Shown here in pieces: positions 9,414-18,414 of a stretch of DNA of 64,000 nucleotides (within the stretch, counting starts at the first letter, position 1; each line of letters starts with the position of its first letter). The notes beneath the pieces were generated by a model. The model saw only the letters and a program-made list of their open reading frames with translations, did not search any database and was not told the DNA's origin. The stretch spans positions 1 to 64,000 of the forward strand of contig CANGYY010000005.1 of the NCBI GenBank assembly GCA_947458585.1, written 5' to 3'. Made by a program: the position numbers and the translations under genes. Origin of the DNA: Cyclobacteriaceae bacterium (GTDB lineage Bacteria > Bacteroidota > Bacteroidia > Cytophagales > Cyclobacteriaceae).

Positions 9414-10382
9414 TTAGGGTTGAGTCAAAAATTCAAGCAAGCGGTACTCCGCATAGTTAAATTCAGAACCCGATATCGTAAATCCAGTATGCCCTCCTCG
9501 CTTGGGCATCTCCAAAAATAGATCTGGACTTCCTTGGGCAAATTCAATTGGGTAACATTCCTGACCCAGTAAGGGATCGTTGGCTGCATTCAAAATCAAG
9601 GTAGGGACAGTTATCCTCTTCAAGTGCGTATGTGGACTTGCCTGCTCGTAAAAGTCAGCTGCATTCTCAAATCCATGTAGTTTGGCCGTGTAATGAGTAT
9701 CAAATTCATCAAAATCCCGTACATGTGGCAGCCGTTCCAAATCGATCAAACCTGGATACTGCTTTCCTTTTGCCTCCATTTTCTTTTTCAACTTCCCTAG
9801 AAACTTCTGGTTGTAGAATCGATTGACTGGACGCCGTAGGGTGGCTGCACTGGAGGGCAAATGCACTGGCGTAGAATATACTGCAGCTTTTTTCAGGTTG
9901 GAGGGAACATCCCCCCCTTTCTTTCCCAAGTAATTGAGTGTTTGCGCCCCACCCATGCTGATACCTGCCAAGAAAAGTTCGGAATAGCGGGTTGAAGAAA
10001 GTACATGCTGAACGACCGTATCCAAATCCTGACTGGAACCATGATGATACAGCACCGGTTGCAGGTTTAGCTCACCCTCAGCCCCACAGGAACGATTGTT
10101 CCACACCAACACATCGATGCCCTGTTGATTAAACAATTTGACCAAAGCTCGGGCATAATGACGCTGAGAATCCCCCTCTAGCCCATGAGAAACAATTAAA
10201 AGCCGCTCTCCGCCAACTTTTGACCAATCCAAGTTCAAAAAATCCCCATCTGGGGTATCGATTTTTTCTCGTTCATAGTTGACGCCTTCAATCTTTCTCC
10301 AAATACTGGGAATAATGGTTTCGAAGTGACCATTCAGGTAAAGAAGCGGGACTTGGGTGTAAGAAGAAGAAAGGATTGGCAT
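9414..10382 (-). CDS. YheT-family alpha/beta hydrolase
   Basis: LLYLNGHFETIIPSIWR..., LLIVSHGLEGDSQRHYARAL, GISMGGAQTLNYLG nucleophile elbow. Confidence 0.88.
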   Translation of the reverse strand: MPILSSSYTQVPLLYLNGHFETIIPSIWRKIEGVNYEREKIDTPDGDFLNLDWSKVGGERLLIVSHGLEGDSQRHYARALVKLFNQQGIDVLVWNNRSCGAEGELNLQPVLYHHGSSQDLDTVVQHVLSSTRYSELFLAGISMGGAQTLNYLGKKGGDVPSNLKKAAVYSTPVHLPSSAATLRRPVNRFYNQKFLGKLKKKMEAKGKQYPGLIDLERLPHVRDFDEFDTHYTAKLHGFENAADFYEQASPHTHLKRITVPTLILNAANDPLLGQECYPIEFAQGSPDLFLEMPKRGGHTGFTISGSEFNYAEYRLLEFLTQP

Positions 10383-10504
10383 GGAAAACGGTGTGAAAAC
10401 TTCAACTCAACTTCATTTTTAGGTAACCTACAAGTAGTGGTAAACTACTAATTTTCAATTCATTAATGTACTCATAGAGTTAAAGGGGATTAAATTTGAA
10501 AAAG

Positions 10505-10531
10505 AAGGCAATGCGTATTGCCTTTTTTTTT
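10505..10531. terminator. Hairpin plus T9 (terminator-like on + strand, possibly bidirectional)
   Basis: AAGGCAAT-GCGT-ATTGCCTT then TTTTTTT; A-rich 5' flank. Confidence 0.6.
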
Positions 10532-10565
10532 GCCCTTTTAGCTCTTGGGGATCCCATTACACGCC

Positions 10566-11774
10566 TCAACTTCGCTGCGCAGACTTGCCCGCCAAGTATC
10601 CTGTGGTCCAGGCCGCCTGAAAGTTGAACCCACCCGTGATCCCATCTAGATTTAGAACCTCCCCAGCAAAATAAACCCCTGGATGAAGTCGGCTTTCCAT
10701 GGTTTCTGGATGGATTTCATCCAAGGCCACTCCTCCAGCAGTAACAAATTCCTCTTTGAAGGTAGTCTTCCCCTGCATGGCGACAGGGTAGCAGAATAAA
10801 CACTGCACTAACTTGTTCTGCAATTTCTTGGCAAGTTGACCGAAAAGCTGCGCCTCTGAAATATCGGCTTGCATGCAGAAATGCTCCCAAAGTCGTGCAG
10901 GTATCCCAAAAAGTGGATGGGAATAAACTTTTCGGTTAGGATGAAGTAATGCATAGCCGGTCAGCTGCTCTGAGTAGGCCTGCTCACTCAAGTCTGCATT
11001 CCATTGAATAATTGCCCGAGCGCGGTACTGCTGTTCATGCAGCCAATCGGCACCAAAAGCCGAAAGTTTGAGCACTGCAGGACCACTGATACCCCAATGG
11101 GTAATGAGGATAGGACCTCGGTAACTGAGTTTGGTTCCCTCCAACTTCACCACCGCATCTCCCATCGATACCCCCATCAATTCACGGATGGGTTCTTGGG
11201 GAGTATTAAAAGTAAATAGTGAAGGTATGGGTTTTATTAATTTATGCTTCAATAGGTTAAGGTAATCGTAAGCTCCCAAATTTGGATGCCCGCCAGAGGC
11301 CACAATAACCTTGGAAACGGCAACTTCTCCTCGATCTGTAATTAGGATATAACCTTGATCCTTCCGCTGTATGGATTTTATTCCATTGGAGACCTGAATC
11401 TGAACTCCAAGCTTTCTGGCTTCATCTTCCAAGCAGTTGACGATGGTCTGGGAGCTATTGGATTTGGGAAAAACCCGTCCATCCTCCTCAATTTTCAAGG
11501 ATACGCCCCTAGATTCAAACCAAGAGAAGGTATCGGGGATTGAAAAATGAGCGAAGGCTTTCTTCAAAAACTTTTCTCCTCTAGGGTAATTTTTCACCAG
11601 TTTGGAGATTTCAATCGGTCGATGGGTCACATTGCATCTTCCCCCTCCTGAGATCTTCACCTTGGAGAGTAGCTTGGGGGATTTTTCAAAAAGAAGTACC
11701 CGTATTCCAGGTCCACTGGAGTGGATGGCCGCAAAAAAACCCGCAGCGCCTCCTCCAATTACAGCAATGATCAC
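10566..11774 (-). CDS. HI0933/YhiN-type NAD(P)/FAD-dependent oxidoreductase
   Basis: IAVIGGGAAGFFAAIHS, KISGGGRCNVTH, GGHPNLGAYDYLN, FAGEVLNLDGITGGFNFQAAWTTG. Confidence 0.93.
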   Translation of the reverse strand: MIIAVIGGGAAGFFAAIHSSGPGIRVLLFEKSPKLLSKVKISGGGRCNVTHRPIEISKLVKNYPRGEKFLKKAFAHFSIPDTFSWFESRGVSLKIEEDGRVFPKSNSSQTIVNCLEDEARKLGVQIQVSNGIKSIQRKDQGYILITDRGEVAVSKVIVASGGHPNLGAYDYLNLLKHKLIKPIPSLFTFNTPQEPIRELMGVSMGDAVVKLEGTKLSYRGPILITHWGISGPAVLKLSAFGADWLHEQQYRARAIIQWNADLSEQAYSEQLTGYALLHPNRKVYSHPLFGIPARLWEHFCMQADISEAQLFGQLAKKLQNKLVQCLFCYPVAMQGKTTFKEEFVTAGGVALDEIHPETMESRLHPGVYFAGEVLNLDGITGGFNFQAAWTTGYLAGKSAQRS

Positions 11775-11968
11775 GTAGAAAGGATTAATTCAAGACCAAA
11801 AATCAGCATCTTTTCGTGGAAGCGAAAGGGTTCGCTCCTATTTTTTATGGAATTCTGCGACCCTTTTTGACTTGTTGAAAGTGGAAATGGAGAAATATTT
11901 TCAAGAAGTCTGTCATTTTTCTTGAAGGAACGATTTTCAGTTGCTTACTTGCCAAAAAATAACTCCCC

Positions 11969-12676
11969 TTGAAAGCTTTTATCTGTACTTTTTTCCTTCT
12001 TCTTGGTCTGCAAGGTTTCTTTGCTAGCAATGGTTATGCACAAGTTAACCTAGGGCAAACGGATCGCTGGATGAAAGGAGCCTTGGCCGCCATGGAGCGG
12101 AGTGACTACCAAACTGCCAACTCCATCTTTCGAAATCTGATTGATTCAGGCCTTCCGCTACCTGAGGAGATGCCTTACTATTTTTCAGAGACTCTTTTTT
12201 ATCTTGGGCAATACGACAATAGTCAAAATTTTGTCAATAAATACCTGGAATTAACTGGATTTACAGGTCAAAACTACGAGTCTGCGACACGTCTCCAGGA
12301 GAAACTTAAGGCTCCTTTGGCACAGATTTTAGCCTGTGAACTGTGCGATCGACGTGGCTATCGTTACGAAAATTGCACGACCTGCTTGGGTAAAAAACAA
12401 ACCGAACAGGCCTGCTCCTACTGCAAAGCAAAGGGTGTGGTGGGCTGTAGCCGCTGTGGTGCATCCGGCATGATTAAAAAGGTGAACGTTTTTAACCTCG
12501 TGGATTTTTACGAATGCGAACGCTGTGGGGGCAAAGGCCGATTAACCTGTCCCTCCTGCTCTGGTAGTGGGAAGGAAATAAGTGCCTGCAAAACCTGTGA
12601 GGGTAGCGGAAAAACCCCATCTACTGTTCTTTGCAACCATGAACCACACGTGCACAGCGAGGAAGTAAAAAAGTAA
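11969..12676 (+). CDS. Exported protein with DnaJ-type CxxCxGxG zinc-finger repeats, no J domain
   Basis: Signal peptide MKAFICTFFLLLGLQGFFASNGYAQ (TTG start); CxxC repeats incl. CERCGGKGRLTCPSCSGSGKEISACKTCEGSGK. Confidence 0.8.
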   Translation: MKAFICTFFLLLGLQGFFASNGYAQVNLGQTDRWMKGALAAMERSDYQTANSIFRNLIDSGLPLPEEMPYYFSETLFYLGQYDNSQNFVNKYLELTGFTGQNYESATRLQEKLKAPLAQILACELCDRRGYRYENCTTCLGKKQTEQACSYCKAKGVVGCSRCGASGMIKKVNVFNLVDFYECERCGGKGRLTCPSCSGSGKEISACKTCEGSGKTPSTVLCNHEPHVHSEEVKK

Positions 12677-12685
12677 GGATAGGTT

Positions 12686-13291
12686 TTAGTTGCAGTATTT
12701 TTCCAAATTCTCAGCAGCACCTGGGTAATCCAATGCAGCGGCCAATTTGAAGTCCTCACAAGCCTCTTTGGTTCGTTCCAAAGCTATCTTTAGCAATCCG
12801 CGATTCAAATAAGCTTGTCCAAATTCCTTGTCTAACTGGATGGCATTGCCATAGGCTTTGAGCGCATCTTCCGGCATGCCCAATTGGTGTAAAGCCCTAC
12901 CTTTTAAGAATGAAGCCATGGCTGGAGCACCCGGAATCTCCTCGGCTTTAGTGGCATAAAGCAAGGCGCTTGCATAGCTTTTTTGCTCAAGTTGTATAGT
13001 AGAAAGGCTCAGGAGCACCTGAAAATTCTTTGGATCGAGGTTGAGCGCTTGCTCGAAGTCTGCTTGCGCTTCAAGCATTTTCCCTAATTCTTGGTAGGCT
13101 CTACCCCTACCGTAAAGTAGGTCTAAATCTGTAGGATTGGTTTCCAGGGCTTCCGTATAACCAGTAACGGCCGCGGAAAAATCTCCTTTGTTAAACGCAG
13201 CATCCCCTGGACTTACATTAGGGGACCCTGAACACGCAGAAAGACTAGATCCTATCAGCAAGGTCAAGAAGTAAATAGCTATTTTATTCAT
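12686..13291 (-). CDS. Tetratricopeptide repeat lipoprotein
   Basis: Lipobox LIGSSLSAC, several TPR units. Confidence 0.88.
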   Translation of the reverse strand: MNKIAIYFLTLLIGSSLSACSGSPNVSPGDAAFNKGDFSAAVTGYTEALETNPTDLDLLYGRGRAYQELGKMLEAQADFEQALNLDPKNFQVLLSLSTIQLEQKSYASALLYATKAEEIPGAPAMASFLKGRALHQLGMPEDALKAYGNAIQLDKEFGQAYLNRGLLKIALERTKEACEDFKLAAALDYPGAAENLEKYCN

Positions 13292-13299
13292 GGGGAGAA

Positions 13300-14115
13300 T
13301 TAAACAGCCACGTTGTTTTCGCGAAGCGCGTCATTCAAGGAAGTCTTCAAGTCAGTGGATGCTTTTCGCTGTCCGATGATCAAGGCACAAGGAACCTGAT
13401 AGGTACCAGAAGGGAAGTCCTTCGGAATTGTACCCGGAATCACTACAGATCGTGGCGGCACGTAGCCCTTGTATTCTACAGGAGAAGGGCCGGTTACATC
13501 AATAATTTTTGAGCTTGCAGTCAAGGTTACCCCAGCTCCAATTACGGCCTCTTTGCCAATTCGAACCCCTTCTACTACGATCACTCGGCTTCCGATAAAG
13601 GCACCATCCTCCACAATTACCGGCGCTGCTTGCACCGGCTCGAGTACGCCGCCTATCCCTACACCGCCACTTAAATGCACGTTTTTGCCGATTTGGGCAC
13701 AGGATCCGACGGTAGCCCAGGTATCTACCATGGTGCCTGAATCCACATAAGCGCCAATATTCACGTAGCTAGGCATCATCACCACTCCTGAAGCCAAGTA
13801 TGCCCCGTAGCGAGCGACTGCATGCGGTACCACGCGTACGCCCTGTGCGGCATAGTTGGTTTTCAAGGCCATCTTGTCGTGAAATTCAAAAGGCCCTACC
13901 TCGATAGTCTGCATTTTTTGGATGGGGAAATACAAGATAACTGCCTTTTTGATCCAGTCATTGACGATCCATTCTCCAGCTTCTGTAGGCGTCGCTACGC
14001 GGAGTTTTCCAGTATCTAAGTCTGCAATAATACTTCGGATGGCATCTTGGGTCGCTGCCTCTTGCAGGAGTTCACGATTTTCCCAAGCGAGTTCAATGGT
14101 AGATTTTAGATCCAT
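13300..14115 (-). CDS. dapD: 2,3,4,5-tetrahydropyridine-2,6-dicarboxylate N-succinyltransferase
   Basis: Left-handed beta-helix hexapeptides; MMPSYVNIGAYVDSGTMVDTWATVGSCAQIG typical of DapD. Confidence 0.95.
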   Translation of the reverse strand: MDLKSTIELAWENRELLQEAATQDAIRSIIADLDTGKLRVATPTEAGEWIVNDWIKKAVILYFPIQKMQTIEVGPFEFHDKMALKTNYAAQGVRVVPHAVARYGAYLASGVVMMPSYVNIGAYVDSGTMVDTWATVGSCAQIGKNVHLSGGVGIGGVLEPVQAAPVIVEDGAFIGSRVIVVEGVRIGKEAVIGAGVTLTASSKIIDVTGPSPVEYKGYVPPRSVVIPGTIPKDFPSGTYQVPCALIIGQRKASTDLKTSLNDALRENNVAV

Positions 14116-14710
14116 GGGTTTTGAATTTATAAGAACTTCCAGGTCTTACCGGAAGCGTTAGGTTTAGATTTGAGAACGCGAATCAAACAAATCCCAATGG
14201 AAGTTCATAGGGATTTAATAGAAAGAGTTGAAATAGGGCAGATTTCAAACCAGTCAAATCGCGCCCACAAGGTTTTTCATTACTTCAAACTAGGAGAGTA
14301 TTTTTTTGTTTGCATGCCGAATTAAGGAAAATCCAAGGTGCTAAAATTTTGGATCATTCACCCTCCAAAACAGATCTTCATAGCCTCTCCATTGAATCAT
14401 TTTTTCAAGAAAGATTTCCCAAAATCCTCTCCCAAAAGGAGGTCATTATTTCCAGATTCCCTCACTTTTTTTTAAACACCCAGCACGAATTCTCCTCAGT
14501 ACCTAGAGTTGACAGTGGAAAAGTCTGCAGGCAGGAGTTCCAATCAAGCCCGGATTAGCACTAGGTTATTTAAGTCACTAAATAATTATTATTCAAGTAA
14601 ATAGCCGTTTATTTAGACATGACTATATTTTATTTCAGAGTATTCTAAATCCTAATCCCCAATCAAATTGGAGTTTTCCACAATCGATTTAGTTGTATAA
14701 AACTTTATTT

Positions 14711-14724
14711 TTAGATTAATCTAA
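14711..14724. promoter_or_regulatory. Perfect 14-bp palindrome, candidate DtxR/MntR operator
   Basis: TTAGATTAATCTAA, 9 bp upstream of the -7 element of the DtxR-family gene. Confidence 0.6.
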
Positions 14725-14733
14725 TTTTAATTT

Positions 14734-14741
14734 TATATTTG
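14734..14741 (+). promoter_or_regulatory. Bacteroidota -7 promoter element
   Basis: TATATTTG matches TAnnTTTG; gene ATG at 14762. Confidence 0.55.
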
Positions 14742-14761
14742 CCTTATTATTACCTTGCACC

Positions 14762-15424
14762 ATGGAATTAACAACCGCAGAAGAGAACTACCTCAAAGCC
14801 ATCTACCACCTCTCGGAAGAGGGAAAAAAAAGTGTGTCCACCAACGACATCGCCGCCTCTATCCAAACCAAGCCTGCCTCGGTTAGCGACATGCTCCGCA
14901 AGCTGGGAGAAAAAGAAGTGATCCAATACCGTAAATACTACGGGCTCCAAATCACGGAGCTTGGAAAGCGCCTCGCTCTCCAAACCATCCGCAAGCACCG
15001 ACTGTGGGAAGTCTTCTTGGTAGACAAATTGCATTTTGCTTGGGATGAGGTACATGAAGTAGCTGAGCAATTGGAACACATCCAGTCTACCCTACTCATC
15101 GAGCGTCTGGACGCTTACCTCAACTACCCCAAGTTTGATCCCCATGGTGACCCTATTCCTGACGAATATGGAGACGTGCGCTCCCGACCTCGTATCGCAT
15201 TGAACGAGATGAACATCGACCAAGGCGGACAAATCGTGGCGGTCAAAGACAGTTCGGCAGCATTTCTCCGCTACTTGGACAAGGTCGGTGCATACATCGG
15301 TGCCCGCATCAAGGTCCTCGACAAGGTAGAATTTGATGGTTCGGTAGAGATCCTAGTCGATCAAAAAAAGACCCTCTTCATGTCCAAGGATGTAGCCAGC
15401 AATATTCTCGTTCTTCAATCATGA
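14762..15424 (+). CDS. DtxR/MntR-family metal-dependent transcriptional regulator
   Basis: MELTTAEENYLKAIYHLSEEGKKSVSTNDIAASIQTKPASVSDMLRKL..., dimerization domain and FeoA-like C-terminus. Confidence 0.93.
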   Translation: MELTTAEENYLKAIYHLSEEGKKSVSTNDIAASIQTKPASVSDMLRKLGEKEVIQYRKYYGLQITELGKRLALQTIRKHRLWEVFLVDKLHFAWDEVHEVAEQLEHIQSTLLIERLDAYLNYPKFDPHGDPIPDEYGDVRSRPRIALNEMNIDQGGQIVAVKDSSAAFLRYLDKVGAYIGARIKVLDKVEFDGSVEILVDQKKTLFMSKDVASNILVLQS

Positions 15425-16335
15425 TACGTGTAGCCCACATTTTTTTGATTACCCTTCTTTTTTGGAGCTGTACCTCAGCTTCCAAGTCTACCCGCACTAA
15501 ACCCTTGATTGTAGCCACGACCAGCATCTTGGCCGATGGCATTCAAGCCCTAGTAGGTGATCAAGCAGAAGTCGTAGCCCTGATGCCAGCTGGCGTCGAT
15601 CCCCACCTGTACAAGGCTTCTGTTAGAGATTTGGACCTGCTGACGCAGGCCGACCTGGTGGTCTATCATGGGCTGTATCTCGAGGGGAAAATGACCGAGA
15701 TTTTTGAGAAACTCGCCAAGCAACAGGCCCTAATTGATGTGTCCAAGGGCATTCCGACCGATCGACTCATTCGATCCGGTCCAGAGTCACACAGTGTCGA
15801 TCCCCATGTCTGGTTTGACATATCCCTCTGGTCAGCTGCCCTAGCCTATGCCAGCCAGGAACTTCAAATCTGGCAGCCTTCCTGGCAGCCACAACTCCAA
15901 GCAAATACCCAAGCGTACTTGCAGCAACTAGATTCGCTCGATCAACGCACCAAGGCCCAGGTACAGGAATTGGTCCAGCGCAAACAAGTCCTAGTGACAG
16001 CACACGATGCTTTCGCTTATTTTGGTAAGGCTTACGGACTTCCGGTCTATTCCCTCCAAGGGCTCTCGACACTGAGTGAACCGGGATTACGGGACCTCAC
16101 CGAATTGATCGCGATCATTCAAACCTACCAAGTGAAAGCTATTTTTGCCGAGCAAACCATCTCTCCCAAGGCGCTTCAAGCCGTAGCCCGAGGGGCAGCA
16201 GAAAAAAATCAAGTGGTCAAACTGGCCGGCCCCTTGTATACGGATAGCCTCGACGCGCCGAATACCCCTGCTGGAACCTACATCGGCATGTTTGAAACCA
16301 ATCTTCAACTTATTTACAGCCAACTTCTCCCATGA
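15421..16335 (+). CDS. Zn/Mn ABC transporter substrate-binding lipoprotein
   Basis: IVATTSILADGIQALVGD...MPAGVDPHLYKASVRDL...DPHVWFDISLW...; ATGA overlaps in operon. Confidence 0.93.
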   Translation: MIRVAHIFLITLLFWSCTSASKSTRTKPLIVATTSILADGIQALVGDQAEVVALMPAGVDPHLYKASVRDLDLLTQADLVVYHGLYLEGKMTEIFEKLAKQQALIDVSKGIPTDRLIRSGPESHSVDPHVWFDISLWSAALAYASQELQIWQPSWQPQLQANTQAYLQQLDSLDQRTKAQVQELVQRKQVLVTAHDAFAYFGKAYGLPVYSLQGLSTLSEPGLRDLTELIAIIQTYQVKAIFAEQTISPKALQAVARGAAEKNQVVKLAGPLYTDSLDAPNTPAGTYIGMFETNLQLIYSQLLP

Positions 16336-17120
16336 TCACACAGGTACCCCACCCCGTCTTAGAAGTGCATGACCTCACGGTCAGCTACGACCAGCAGCCC
16401 GTGCTTTGGAATGTGGACTTGAGCCTTCCAGCAGGCCAATTGATTGGCATCCTTGGCCCCAATGGAGCCGGCAAATCCACACTCATCAAATCCATCATGG
16501 GATTGATCCCGCCTACCTCGGGCTACATCAAAATTTTTGATAAGGCACTGCCCGAAGTGCGCTCGCGAATCAGCTACGTTCCCCAGCGGGAATCTGTGGA
16601 TTGGAACTTCCCCGCATCCGTCTTGGATGTGGTCGTGATGGGTACCTATGGAAAGTTGGGACTATTTCGCCGTCCCGGCAAAAAGGAGGTGCAAATCGCC
16701 CAAGAAGCTTTGGAACAAGTGGGCATGACTGCCTTTGCCAACCGACAGATCTCTGAACTCTCTGGCGGGCAGCAGCAGCGGGTGTTTATTGCACGTGCAC
16801 TGGCTCAGCAAGCAGATTTGTACTTGATGGACGAACCCTTTGCAGGGGTGGATATGTCCACAGAAACCGCCATTTTCCAGTTGCTCCAGGACATGGCTCG
16901 TGCTGGCAAAACTGTGCTGGTGGTCCATCACGACATCCATAGCGCCATGAACTTCTTTGAATGGGTGATCATGCTCAACTTGCACCTGGTGGCTTCCGGC
17001 CCCAAGGACCAAGTGATGACGGAAGAGCTACTCCGCAAGACCTACGGTGGGAAACTCAACTTGCTCACCCAAGTAACCGATTTGATTCGTCAACAAGACT
17101 TCAACCCATTGAAAAGCTGA
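16332..17120 (+). CDS. Metal ABC transporter ATP-binding protein
   Basis: Walker A GPNGAGKST, signature LSGGQQQRVFIARAL, Walker B DLYLMDEPFAGVD. Confidence 0.96.
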   Translation: MITQVPHPVLEVHDLTVSYDQQPVLWNVDLSLPAGQLIGILGPNGAGKSTLIKSIMGLIPPTSGYIKIFDKALPEVRSRISYVPQRESVDWNFPASVLDVVVMGTYGKLGLFRRPGKKEVQIAQEALEQVGMTAFANRQISELSGGQQQRVFIARALAQQADLYLMDEPFAGVDMSTETAIFQLLQDMARAGKTVLVVHHDIHSAMNFFEWVIMLNLHLVASGPKDQVMTEELLRKTYGGKLNLLTQVTDLIRQQDFNPLKS

Positions 17121-17121
17121 T

Positions 17122-18414
17122 ATGGAAGACTTTCTGTACTTCTTCACCTTTCAAGATCCTTCCATCACCTGGGTGGTGCTGGGCATCACGCTGCTGGGGA
17201 TTGGATCAGCCTACGTGGGTACCTTTTCTTTTTTGGACAAGAAAGCACTTCTCGGTGATGCCATCTCCCACGCGGTACTTCCTGGGATATGCTTGGGTTT
17301 TGTCTTGGCAGGAGAAAAAGACCCGCGCTACATCGTTGCTGGCGCCTTCCTGTCAGGTGCCTTGGCTACCTTTTTGTCTTCCTGGCTCAAGCAAAACACG
17401 AAGCTGAGTGAGGACAGCATCATCGCCAGCATCCTTTCCGTATTTTTTGGGATTGGGATTGTCGCTTTGACCGCAATTCAAAAATCTGGAAATCCCGAAG
17501 TTGCTGGGCTCAATTCCTTCATTTTCGGAAATGCCATCGGCATCGCGGAAGCCGATCTTTTCCTATATGGAGGCTTGTCCATGGCCATTTTACTTGTGCT
17601 GACTCTGTTTTTGAAGGAGTTTCGCTTGATGGTTTTTGATCCTGGATTTGGCAAGGCAATCGGATTCCCGATGAAGGGCATCCGCTTTGTCTTCAATGTA
17701 CTCTTGATTTTAGCCGTGGTCATCGGCATCCAAGCCATCGGCGTGGTCTTGATGGCAGCCCTACTGATCACTCCGGGCGCTGCAGCGCGGTTTTGGACTG
17801 ACCGCTTGCAACCCTTGCTCCTGCTTGCCGCCTTCTTCTCCATTCTATCTGGGATCCTAGGTACCTACGTTTCTTTTGTGCTGCCTCAGATGCCCACAGG
17901 CCCCTGGGTGGTGGTTTTCTTGTCCTTGATTGCGCTGCTTTCCTTTATCTTTTCCCCAAAAAGCGGGATTATTCGACGTTTCCTTGCCCGACGCAGCTAC
18001 CTCAACAAAACCCATCGGGATCACCTGATGAAAGCGCTATTCAAAGCCAAAGAAGCCAAACGGGAGCTACTGACCTTGGAAGAAATTCGTGCTTTATACC
18101 CTTTTCACAAAAAAGAAATTGAACATTCCCTTCAGGTATTGACTAAGCAAGGCCTAGTCCTTCAAGAACCTCAAGGAGTACGACTCAGTCCACAAGGTAC
18201 TTCGGATGCGATGCGAATTGTTCGTCTCCATCGTTTGTGGGAAGTGTACCTCAACGAGTCCATGAACATTGCTCCTGACCACGTGCACGAGTCTGCAGAG
18301 CAGATGGAGCACCTCCTGACTCCGGAATTGGAAGCTCTGCTGGAGCAGCGCCTCAACTATCCTACCCTCGATCCACACCAAGAAACTATCCCCAGAGAAT
18401 CCCATGACGCTTGA
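17122..18414 (+). CDS. Metal ABC transporter permease fused to C-terminal DtxR-like domain
   Basis: ABC-3 permease (FSFLDKKALLGDAISHAVLPGICLGF...) then winged helix and RLHRLWEVYLNESMNIAPDHVHESAEQMEHLL...LNYPTLDPHQETIP, like the DtxR dimerization domain. Confidence 0.92.
   Translation: MEDFLYFFTFQDPSITWVVLGITLLGIGSAYVGTFSFLDKKALLGDAISHAVLPGICLGFVLAGEKDPRYIVAGAFLSGALATFLSSWLKQNTKLSEDSIIASILSVFFGIGIVALTAIQKSGNPEVAGLNSFIFGNAIGIAEADLFLYGGLSMAILLVLTLFLKEFRLMVFDPGFGKAIGFPMKGIRFVFNVLLILAVVIGIQAIGVVLMAALLITPGAAARFWTDRLQPLLLLAAFFSILSGILGTYVSFVLPQMPTGPWVVVFLSLIALLSFIFSPKSGIIRRFLARRSYLNKTHRDHLMKALFKAKEAKRELLTLEEIRALYPFHKKEIEHSLQVLTKQGLVLQEPQGVRLSPQGTSDAMRIVRLHRLWEVYLNESMNIAPDHVHESAEQMEHLLTPELEALLEQRLNYPTLDPHQETIPRESHDA

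Noticed and set aside
14310-14558. 82-aa ORF between dapD and the DtxR gene
   Set aside because: No recognisable domain or convincing start context in the AT-rich intergenic region; not called.
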